DNA of 64,000 nucleotides, taken from positions 11,501,170 through 11,565,169 of the forward strand of contig NC_051134.1 in NCBI RefSeq assembly GCF_014839805.1, written 5' to 3'. The notes below the pieces were generated by a model. The model was given only the letters and a program-made list of their open reading frames with translations. It was not told where the DNA came from and made no database searches. Each line of letters opens with the position of its first letter. Within the stretch, counting starts at the first letter, position 1. The DNA is from Manduca sexta (Eukaryota > Arthropoda > Insecta > Lepidoptera > Sphingidae). The position numbers were made by a program, and so were the translations under genes. Shown here one piece after another: positions 37,201 to 47,621 of this stretch.

Positions 37201-40200
37201 AAGCGATGTACTCTACATACATGGATTCAAGTATTGAAATAACGAGTCATTTGAACTAAGTATTTAAAGGGATTTTCTTATAATATATTTTAATCAATAT
37301 TTAACTTTATCAGGGTCTTGTCCTTTGAATTTTACCATTTACTTTACGTAAAAATGAAAGCGACAATATCGTATACTTAAGTGTAGCACTAAGGTGTAGA
37401 GTCTTATAAAGTAAGTAAGTACTTTAGATTTCACTATTTTATGAAACGTCAAAACAAAAACCTTTGATGGGAACTATTTTTGTTTTCAATATGCGTGCCC
37501 ATTATTTGTAGAAATGTCACTGCATGCTGCGTAGGTAATTGTGTATGTTATTAACGCCGCTGCGCCCTGTTGATCGGCAACGCTACTGTTTAGATAGATG
37601 TTAATACATGCCTGCACAATATTATTATTCAAACTGCAACGTCCTGTAGTAATTACATGCGATTCGTGCTCATTCATTGTTAACCAATACATCGCATTAT
37701 TATTAGTAACTGGATCGTCGGGCGATAAAACGTAGTTATCGGTAATGACCGTCGACATTATTACAGAAGCTCGTTTGTTTACCACTTAAGCTACCTGCGT
37801 CTTGACACTCCATTTCGTTTCTAGAGACCGTGAATAAACAACTGGTGATCTTTTCTCACGGCACTTCGCGGAAGGGCACTACTTCCGCATGCAACCGGCT
37901 ACTTTTCAATAAACATAATATTTTAGTCAGAATTTTAGTTTCATATAGTTCATCTGGTGAGTAGTCGTCGTCAGTTGTTCAATCTGCCATTAGATTAAAT
38001 AATAACCTTGGACACAAGATCTTTCTGAGTTAAACCATATTTTTTTACCGGAAGGTTCTTTTACGCAAACGATACTGCGCGTAAACGCTAGTAAATTATA
38101 TATAAGGACTACACGTAGGTATCAACAATAGTCAATACCAATAATGGCATAGGTATTACTAATTAATAGATGTCACTTTAGCGGATGTCGTCTTGATTTT
38201 TATGTCCATGAATTAATATGCAAAGCATCAATCAATTTAATGATTAAGGAGGAAAACATACGTGGAATTTTCTAATATGATGAACATGTTGATCGAGTCT
38301 TACAATCTTAAAACGGAACATTAGGCTAGGTATGTTTTTTGGTAGCTAGAATGTTCCCAGCTTAGTCACCATGAATATTGACTGATGACTCTATATTGTA
38401 GTCATCTTAACGGCTAGCCGCATCTTGTGTCTAAGTTTTGGATTGAAAGAACTATTTTAGCTAAGCATTCGTATTTGAAGTAGAAAACTCTCATAGTACT
38501 TCTAGGTGTTGTATCAATAATTGAGTTTACGTGGTGTTTTAAAGGAATAAAGGTCGTATACGTATTACGTATTTTCATTGTCAAGTTACCTATATCAAAA
38601 AAAGATGTAAACCCGGATTGAAATATTAGCATAATAAGTAAGCTAGCTCACTGCACAATAATCCATTTTAACACTATTCTGTCAACACACACAAAGGAAA
38701 CTGGACAAAGTATTGTTTCACAGGAGTCTTACTTCACTGTACTGGTTTGATTCCATCCGGTTTTTTGACCTTTGCGTCATAATGTTGGACGAAGTAATGA
38801 TATAATGCCCCCTTACAACGCGGAAAATACGAGCGAGTTTCCTGATAATTAAGTTTTTTTACTCGTGAACTATGACTCACGAGTCGCAGCAGAATAAATT
38901 GAATTATCAGTTATATTTGAACTATTGTTTCTTAGCTTTGTGATAAGTGTGTTAACTGTCACGTCTGGGACTATGTACTAACTACTAACGCTCTTTGACT
39001 AACACTGTCACAGACGTGACAGTTATTGTGCTAGTCTAATATCTTACTAGTTTAATGGCTCAGATCACTGTCTGACATGGATGCCCAGTTCGATTAATAA
39101 TGATGGTCGGCTTATTCGTATAATTTTTTTTCGTGACTGAGTAATATATTAGTGTTTTTTAGCTTAATATTCATAATAGACGACTCTTCGGCTTTGGTCA
39201 TGGCAATGGGTGTCTATTTAAAATTTTACCTTTCAACTCTACATAAAGTTACGGTAATGTTATTTATACTACATAACGGCACGGAAACGCATATTATTTA
39301 CTAATGACGTCATCGGAACACTTCTTAAATATATCGACAAATCGATTTAGCGTAAAACGATTTCTGTGTAAAGGTGACTCATTGCGAACAAAATTGAGAT
39401 ACAATCTTACTTTTTGTACATGAGTAACAACTTAAAGTATTTACCAAATGAATTTCATTAGTTCACAACGTTATTACCCCTGAGTCATGTGGCTAGACAC
39501 AAATTTTAGCTTACAACGGCCGTAAATTGGTTAAGTGCTCTCTTATCTGTAACAAGCTCGGCCTCCGGATGCACGAAAGGACACTCTAAACTTTATTGTT
39601 GTCCTATTCAAGTGGACTTGAGAAATCACTTATTTATGCAATCAAATCAACTCATTGATGAAGTCTGCATTGAGTATTCCTCACATACAAAGTGAGGAAT
39701 CTTTTTATTTCAGAAGAGCAGTGCTTATCTTCGGTAGGGAATGCTGTTATTTAATTCTCATCCATTCTGTATTTAAGGTTAAATCGATAAAAGAACTTCC
39801 AATTGTTTTATTGCAGTGGTAATTATGTATTTAAGTATCAAATTATATATACAGAAGGTATACCACCTATAATAGATTTTCTGAGAGTGATATAAAAGAA
39901 GTCATGGCGTACATCGATACACCAATAGTATTGAAACAACAGGAAACTCTTTCACCTCGGTACGTGCACTTAGCTATTCATCTGCATGAACCGTTGACCT
40001 ACACCAAGAAAGGAAATATCCACGTCGGATCCCCCTCACTTCTACATTCGGTCACGTTTTCCTTGCATTTTAACAAACTACAGTGTGTAGTGTAAGATAC
40101 AATATGTTTATTAGTTTAGATCGTGGAATATTTTATGGGTTCGGAGCATTTTTGACAGATAGTCGCTAGAAATAAAAACGAAAAATATTCTTCTCGTAAA

Positions 40201-43200
40201 AGCGTTCGATTAGGTGAAATTTTATGTCTGGTTCGTTTTTGGATGACGTCCAGTTATAAACGCATTTTTCAAGAAGGGAAAGAAAGGTTTTTTGTCGCCT
40301 TAGCGTTTAAAAATAATACTGCTACATAGTTTTTTTTACTTGTTTGGCATTCACACTATAGAAGTACGTATGAGGGAGAACCTTGTACTGTAGGAAAGGT
40401 AAGATTTTTATCACATTCCGGAGTTGGCCATTCGCCAGTCCTCAATGTAATCTTTTAAACATTGTCATCAATACTTAATGAGGTAAGGTCTTTAAAGGCA
40501 ATTATTCGTGCAACGTTGAACCGGCTTACTTTAGTAATGAATAAACACAAGCTCTGGGTGAAAGAGCTATCTAGACTCGTTCTATATAAGTCCTCGTAGG
40601 TATATTACCAGTAGATCCGTGTTGTATTTTTTAAATTATTTATACTTAAACCAAAATTGTCGACTTGTTGTATAACATAATATTGTTAATAAAAAACTTT
40701 ATATATGTACGTACTAAAGCATCGTTACGAATGATAATATTACGTAAATATCTCTTGTCTAATTATAATGATTCCTATGATTGATATTTTCCTTATTTCA
40801 GTGAATTAAATTCGCTAAGTCGTTTCAAAAAGAATAGTTTCCATAAAACCATCATTAATTGTAAGATGTATTTTTTTATTTGGTTTTAATTAGTTATAGG
40901 ACAATGTTAAAAGAATATCAGTGAGTATTTAGTTTTAGGCCATTAACGCCGAAAGAAATACATAATTTTTTGGTAACTTGAAGTTAACACAGTGATTTCC
41001 ACCGCCGGTCATAAAAACCCACAATAACACTTAATTTATATTTACTAATCGGATAGTGATAGATAAAGGAAGAAGGCGTTTGGGCAATAAGGTCCTACCA
41101 CGTCAATAAAAGTTCGGACCTTAATATTATACTTATCTACATTCATACTGTATTAATGTGGGAGCGAAAGGAATGGAATAACAATTATGCAATTATCTAA
41201 CTAGAAAGTGATTATTAATCGATAGTGATTGGTCGTATTCAAATAGCATAATCAGATAGAATCAGGATAAGATACATAATAGCCATTATAATTTAAGCCT
41301 TAAGCGCTATTGCAATAGCTAAAGAACAAAGACACATCATTTCTTTTGCAATATAATATTGAGTTAGTATCACTTGCCGATACATTTTAAGCTATTATAC
41401 TAGTGTTGAGATGTGAAATCGAAATATATCGAAAAATTACATCAGTATTAATCTTCCGTTATTCTTAGATGATTGGAACAATATCTACAATTGTAAATTA
41501 ATTTTAGGATAAGAAATCCAGTCACTCAATAATCATAAAATTCGTGTTGACGTTAATATGATGCGAAACGTAAAACCGAAATAAAAGGTCACGACGAAGT
41601 AGGTAAATGAGATCGTATTCATTGATGGACACCTGAGATGGCGGTGAATCATTATGTAAATCATGTTACGTTACTCTGTACGAGTACGTTTTGTATCTGA
41701 GATCACACACGATAGTAATTAGCATTCATATGGCTTTTCTTGTGACTGTCACAACGTATCCTCAACAATGAAACCATGAATCATATCACAACGATATACT
41801 TCTTAGAATTTAGGTTATTTATTAAATTACATGTTATTAAAATGTCATTAGATCACGGGTTTTCGTTTTGATTGTGGTTGAGGATCGTTAATCATAATCA
41901 TTGGACTTTAAGTTATATGGATGGAGTGATATGATGGCGTCAAGTCCAGTTATATAGTTTTTGTCAGTCTTTCCTGTTAGAATAAATCAGATAGTTACTA
42001 TTTTGGATAAGACAGTGTAAATTGCCACTTAGCCTCAAAGGGCTTTTCTAGCGTCGCGCGAGGTCAGCAAGCGTTTACTGCCAGTCACACCTGTCAGACT
42101 AGAAATGCAAGTTGTTTCAAATATCGTCAGCCTTTATTTAGACGGATGCGTCACTCGTAAGGAGAGAGATCTTTGACTAAATACCTTACACAATCTCGAA
42201 CCACCTAAATCAAAATTTTAGAATTTACTGGTACGAACTATCATGACTTTTTCTTAAATCTTGCATTGTTTAAATGTATTATGGCCGATAAATAAATCAT
42301 ATTAATTTAATGTAAACTATTTTTTGTGCTCTGTAATAAATATGTTTATTGAAGCTAAAAACAGTTTTTTTCTGGAACAGAACGAATCAAGATTTTATTA
42401 TTCATCATAAAACCGAAGATATTTAAATGCCACTGCTCCGGCAGGCAGTGCTATACATAGATAACACTCTTGTCGTCTCGTAAAATGAACACATTCAAAA
42501 TAATCTATCACCTCTTATCTCTATTATTGCTCTTATATGCATTACTAGATTCTTTATTTATACTTGACGTGTCCACTGTCGATGATGTAATTTTACTTGC
42601 ATAATATGCAAAATTAGTATCATCCCGGAATATAGAAAAATCCTTGACAAATGTCATGATGCCGTATACTATCTGCCGCATACTTCAGGATATTATATGT
42701 TAATTATTGGCAGAGTTATGCTATCTAAGGCATGAATATGCCGGCTCGGGTAGGGTTAGCTTAACACTTTTACTGTTTAGGAATCGTGGGTTTTTATGGG
42801 CGGTTGTGATCTTTTAATATACTTGTTCGATAGCTGGTATGTGATATAGGAACATATTATGGTTATGTACATTAAACCTAATAGCCTTATCGCCGTCGCG
42901 CCCTAAGTCTAACCCTTGATTACATTGTGTTGCCGGTAAAATAGCTAGCCGGTGACTTATACATATGTATTTTATATAATGCAGTGTAAAAAATGGTTAA
43001 TAAATTAATGTTATACATATTTTTGTTAGACAATTTTAACGTAAACGTATTAAATATTTGTGATAGTTTTACGCGCAAGAATATTTTTAATTTTTATACA
43101 TTTCTGAATATCAAAATAAATTAAATAAAAACCAAAAAACATATTATACATATTACTAATTACTTTAATATTATGTACCAATGAAATATTTATGTAGTTC

Positions 43201-43397
43201 AGTAGAGGTCAATGATATTTTTACGCGGTTGCATGATAATAATATTTGCAAATGTTATCGGACGGATAGAGTTAACACCAACCATTCTGGAGTAAATATT
43301 TAGCAGATTAATACAGTGATAAACTGATATTATTTATTTAGTAAACATTACCTAGCGCTGCAACGATGACCAAACAGATGAACTGGTGGTGCGCCAT
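34285..43397 (-). CDS. Unrecognised small type I membrane protein (193 aa)
   Basis: Five exons (43397-43352, 36144-35982, 35826-35690, 35432-35273, 34360-34285) join by GT-AG in phases 1, 2, 1 and 2 to a 193-codon frame. It starts with a signal peptide MAHHQFICLVIVAALG. The outside part is acidic, with one N-glycosylation site (NVT in EANVTMLKLL) and a DLPIFPEDEEDA stretch. One membrane span follows, AAGIMVVVTCSIVCLAYSAL, then stop-transfer WRR and a 29-residue basic-then-acidic tail ending IAETRIEVS. The start lies in exon 43410-43352, after an acceptor CTTTTGCAG, so at least one 5' UTR exon is further upstream. I recognise no family. The consistent phases make a real gene likely; a role in secretion or cell-surface signalling is only a guess from topology. 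Confidence 0.82.
36145..43351 (-). other. Large intron 1 of the type I membrane protein gene (7.2 kb)
   Basis: Runs from a GTAATG donor after the signal-peptide exon to an acceptor ATTCTAG. AT-rich, with no supported exon. Contains a perfect 15-bp inverted repeat (38953-39025) and a small 9-bp stem (39676-39700). Several short open frames (for example 37486-37785 minus) have no coding character. Confidence 0.7.
38953..39025. repeat. Perfect 15-bp inverted repeat
   Basis: TAACTGTCACGTCTG (38953-38967) and its exact reverse complement (39011-39025) are separated by 43 bases. Could be the ends of a tiny MITE, a hairpin, or a paired binding site. Confidence 0.6.
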
Positions 43398-45088
43398 TTC
43401 GTGACTTATGCCCTGCAAAAGAGAGTATATGCAACTGTGTCATCAAGAGACGAGAATAACTACATGCGACAACGTATTGCAATAATAAACAATGCTGATA
43501 AGCGGATAATAGAGCTGAACTTTCTTAAATGACCATCCCGTTTTCATTCTATATGTAAACATTACGTTGTAGCAAGCAGTATATTTACCAAAAATAACTT
43601 TTACCACTGCTCCAAGAGATTTCAGGTTTGATTTTCAACTCGATACCGGTATTTTACGATATTCAAGTCGAGCACTTTCGCGATACTAGAGAACACGTTC
43701 TGTAACACCTCACTCTAAAAATACCTGGAGAGTGGTTGGGGTCCGTCCGATAGCACGTTACACTTTGCACTAATTAATCGATTGTCCACTGTTTGGACGA
43801 TGTATGCGCGGGCGCCGACTCCGGAGCGTGCGCGTCGGGCAACGTCGCGAGACATTCTGCTGTTATCCCAGAGCTGTCGGCCGCACCACCACTCTCGATG
43901 TCAGAACGTGCAGAAATTAATTTATCTTGGATAAGGCATAGGTTAATGGATGTTTTCTTAGGAAGTGATTTTTCCATGGTGACTAGTTAGTATGCAGAAA
44001 TATGACATAATTGTTTTTTGTGAACAAATTGACTTTCAGGAATTGCATACAGATAGAACGAGTCACTTTAGTAAGTGGGCCACGGTAAAGTTGCTATTTT
44101 TTATAGGTAAGTGAACACAGCTGCCCGTAAATGCTTATTTCCAGTATAATTTCCAGAATTATCCATGGTATATTAGCTGACATTTTACTTCTGGCAAGTT
44201 AACAAACCGTAAGAAACTCTACAGTGAAGCTGTTTCTCCATCTCGTTATTTGGCACAGTTGTATAAATTGAGTCAAGACTGCTAACTGCTAATTTCCCTA
44301 CAGAAAACGGTAAGTACCGCGTTTTGTATATACCTAGAAAACTCTTTAATAAGTGTGGAATGGACTAATTTCAAATAAATAACAATAAATGTGCTAAGAG
44401 AATTTTCCCTTAGTTCGAAATCGTGATTTATAAGTCGGTATACAAAGTTTGGCCATTTGAAAGGTAATTTGATATATAGATTTCTATCATATTCAATAAA
44501 ACATTTGCGGAGCGTGGCTGTGCATTAACCCCTTGAAGGAAATACATTCGCTTAAACCAGTTCTGACTAATATTTTAGGTTAATAATGAAACACCATGTA
44601 CGTAAACTTTTTTTTAAAGTAATCGCAATTGAAAGACATACTTAGATCACAGATATCGTCGAATGTGAAAACTACGCGATTGTTGAGCACAATCGAATTA
44701 TAAAACTAAATGAGCTAACTTTTACAATGCCTGTTCACAATTCTCGTGGTTGTCTTAATTCCAAGGCCTAAAGTACCACGCTTTTGTCCGTTGGGCCTTT
44801 GTTCTCTACTATTTAGAACGGTACACAATACTGTTCACATATGCCTGAAAATCTTTAATTGTTTAGCCAACACTCTTTAATCTCTGCGAGACTTTTATAA
44901 ATAATATGTTTACTGGGAACTATTAAAATAAAATTAATGATTTAACACGCTTTGTTTTATCGTAATGATCTTATTTCCAAGTAAATATAACATTTACCTT
45001 ATATTGATAGTGATGCTTTAATAGGATATAAATATGTTTTTTAACACAACAAAAAAAAGTCTAGGTTTTAAAAAAGTTTATTCCCTCA
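43398..45088. other. Upstream region of the membrane protein gene up to the gap
   Basis: Holds the 5' UTR acceptor near 43411-43420 and the GC-richer short ORF at 43774-43977. The remainder to the gap is AT-rich and I see nothing in it. Confidence 0.5.
43774..43977 (-). other. Short ORF with strong start context; possible 5' exon or upstream ORF
   Basis: The ATG at 43977 lies in GTCACCATGG, an excellent start context, and opens 67 codons beginning MEKSLPKKTSINLCLIQDK in a GC-richer stretch. It ends at a stop 364 bp before the acceptor of the membrane-protein start exon. It may be an upstream open reading frame in the first exon of that gene, or chance. Confidence 0.3.
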
Positions 45089-45588
45089 NNNNNNNNNNNN
45101 NNNNNNNNNNNNNNNNNNNNNNNNNNNNNNNNNNNNNNNNNNNNNNNNNNNNNNNNNNNNNNNNNNNNNNNNNNNNNNNNNNNNNNNNNNNNNNNNNNNN
45201 NNNNNNNNNNNNNNNNNNNNNNNNNNNNNNNNNNNNNNNNNNNNNNNNNNNNNNNNNNNNNNNNNNNNNNNNNNNNNNNNNNNNNNNNNNNNNNNNNNNN
45301 NNNNNNNNNNNNNNNNNNNNNNNNNNNNNNNNNNNNNNNNNNNNNNNNNNNNNNNNNNNNNNNNNNNNNNNNNNNNNNNNNNNNNNNNNNNNNNNNNNNN
45401 NNNNNNNNNNNNNNNNNNNNNNNNNNNNNNNNNNNNNNNNNNNNNNNNNNNNNNNNNNNNNNNNNNNNNNNNNNNNNNNNNNNNNNNNNNNNNNNNNNNN
45501 NNNNNNNNNNNNNNNNNNNNNNNNNNNNNNNNNNNNNNNNNNNNNNNNNNNNNNNNNNNNNNNNNNNNNNNNNNNNNNNNNNNNNNNN
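45089..45588. other. Assembly gap (500 N)
   Basis: Exactly 500 undetermined bases, a conventional placeholder length, so the true distance is unknown. Any frame read across it is meaningless. Confidence 0.99.
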
Positions 45589-46517
45589 CGTGTTAGTTTA
45601 CATCAAAGAAGAATTTATACAGCAGCATCAGGAAAGTGTTAAATTTCGTTAACAAACATACCCAATAATTCCACTTTAATATTTGTGTTAAAACAAGTAG
45701 GCGTATTGCTAGAGGCTTCTTCGTTCCGTGTCAGTGGACCTATGACCTGGGGCCTGAACTCGGTCCCACGCGAAACCGTGCATCTTCCAGCCAAGATTAG
45801 TATCTAATAGAAGCCGTTACGTGGCGGTGGATGTCGTGTAGGCGCAACTGAAGGACAATAGTATATACTAATTGTAGTAGTGACATGAAAAAAATGTGCC
45901 CAAGACCCATCCGCCCACATTGTAAATTGTAATATTTAATGAGTAGATTATTGGGACCGGGGCTATGTATCGGCAAAGAAATCTTTATAGCTAGATTCTT
46001 TTCTTTATAGCTATTGATTTTCATCCTTAATAAGGGGCTCTTCAAATTTAGCCAGGAGGACCATGATTATAAGTAAATATGTATGTACACATATTTCAAC
46101 TGTTTCAATAATATAATTAAAGGTTTGTGGCATCCGAAACGAGGTTACTGTTACTTTTAAGTATATTTCTTATTATAAACTTTGTAGATTTTATGCAAAC
46201 TTTTTATGAACTCTATGACTGACTAATGCCTGACATAAATATGTAAATATAAACAACTGATTCTAAGAATGATAAATAAAAAATGATAAAATGTTATAAA
46301 AAATGAAATCAGTAAACGTTAAAAAATATGTGACAATATTCTGAATCTAACCGATTCTTGGTTACGAAACGTATATGTGATCTTGCTGAACCTAATTAAT
46401 ATGTTGATTTGAAATGTCTTTATAAATAGCATAACGAAGGAACACTGCATGAGACGTATATTTCTACATACTTAGTTTATCATCTATATTGCTTAAGTAA
46501 ATAAAATAAGTACGACC
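45589..46517. other. Spacer between the gap and the first Lys/Cys-rich gene
   Basis: AT-rich with no gene recognised. The 82-codon minus frame at 45797-46045 has no coding character. The region should contain the promoter of the gene at 46518; no TATA box is obvious. Confidence 0.5.
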
Positions 46518-47357
46518 ATGCCTTTCTGTTCAAAGCGATGTAATAGTTATGTTAATGGTGAGAAAGTTTTAACTGATAAATATTACAATGAATTAATGAG
46601 AAGGGAATTAAAAGTAAGACTCAAAGAAAGAGCGTTACACAAAAAAGAAAAGATTTTAAACCTAAAGATTAAAAAATTCAAAAGACATACCAAACGCAGA
46701 GCGAAATTAGATTTAAGAGCAGCGACCAAATTACGGAGAGAACGCAAAAAATTGTTGTTCCTTTTGGCTGCGACCGGAAATAAGAAGTGCAAGAAATGTA
46801 ATAACAAGCCAATTAATGCACGAAAACGAAAAGTTCGAAAAATTAAAGTTCGAAGAGCTGAGTCCATTTATAAACACGATTTTTTTAATTTATTTCGCAC
46901 TTTTGGGCACATTTTATTTCGTTTGGGTACAAGTTCACAAAATTTGATAAAAAAGAAACTTCGACCCAGAATTGAATATGAGTCATATTCAAAATGGATT
47001 AAGGGTCGGCCGTTTGCACATGACACGTTAAATAAAGCAAAAGGAATTGCATATCCACGGAATTTTAGTCCTTATAGCTACGAACCACAAATGATTAGAA
47101 GGCGAAGTTTCAGCGAATGGACCAGGGCGGCTGGTGACTGTTATCTGATGTCTTCAAGACAAAGTTCTCAATTATTTAACCGCGGTTACTGTCCAAAAAT
47201 TTATCCTCAATATCAGGGTCCTTGTACGCCGTGGGAGAATGTCGGACATTTATTCTTATGCATCGCTGGATTTTTATTATGGACCCCGTGTTTACTTTGT
47301 TTAATATTTTTTAAATGTGTTTTTTGCATATTTCATGCATATGAAGAAACTACGTAA
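46518..47357 (+). CDS. Unrecognised Lys/Arg-rich protein with C-terminal W-x-P-C membrane segment (279 aa)
   Basis: Single uninterrupted exon with start context ACGACCATGC. Residues 28-115 are extremely basic (many K and R, helical repeats such as KKEKILNLKIKKFKR) and contain a CxxC knuckle followed by basic residues (CKKCNNKPINARKRK, from residue 91). A Cys-Pro motif RGYCPKIYP (about 222-230) precedes a hydrophobic C-terminal segment, about 244-273, with core FLLWTPCLLCLIFF and five Cys. There is no signal peptide, so a tail-anchored or hairpin membrane protein with a basic cytosolic part is the natural reading. The next gene, 264 bp downstream on the same strand, shares these motifs. Base composition is AT-rich, unlike the GC-rich exons of EFA6 and Stambp. 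No AATAAA lies before the next gene. Function unknown. Confidence 0.8.
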   Translation: MPFCSKRCNSYVNGEKVLTDKYYNELMRRELKVRLKERALHKKEKILNLKIKKFKRHTKRRAKLDLRAATKLRRERKKLLFLLAATGNKKCKKCNNKPINARKRKVRKIKVRRAESIYKHDFFNLFRTFGHILFRLGTSSQNLIKKKLRPRIEYESYSKWIKGRPFAHDTLNKAKGIAYPRNFSPYSYEPQMIRRRSFSEWTRAAGDCYLMSSRQSSQLFNRGYCPKIYPQYQGPCTPWENVGHLFLCIAGFLLWTPCLLCLIFFKCVFCIFHAYEETT

Positions 47358-47621
47358 AACTCAAAGGGAAAGTTTCCATAGCATCTGAATGGCTAACCAT
47401 AAAGAATCTATATGTCACCTCAGATTCTGACCTCAGATTACTTAGAGAAGCTACGCTTCATGTCACTTATAATTTTTGATTGATTTTTATTTTGCGTCAG
47501 TTTTTATATTTATTTATTTATTTTAATTTATATTTTTATACAACGCTTTTTTACAATCTTATGGTTATGTTTAAGAAGTCATTCAATAGTACAAAATAGC
47601 AAATGAAGTGAAAATGAAAGT

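Noticed and set aside
37486..37785. 99-codon minus-strand frame in the large intron
   Set aside because: No splice context, no recognisable domain, and composition like the intron around it.
45034..45642. 202-codon frame across the N run
   Set aside because: Nearly all of it is undetermined sequence, so the frame has no meaning.
46583..46867. 94-codon minus-strand frame opposite the first Lys/Cys-rich gene
   Set aside because: Its Leu/Phe-rich content is simply the complement of Lys-rich codons in the real frame.
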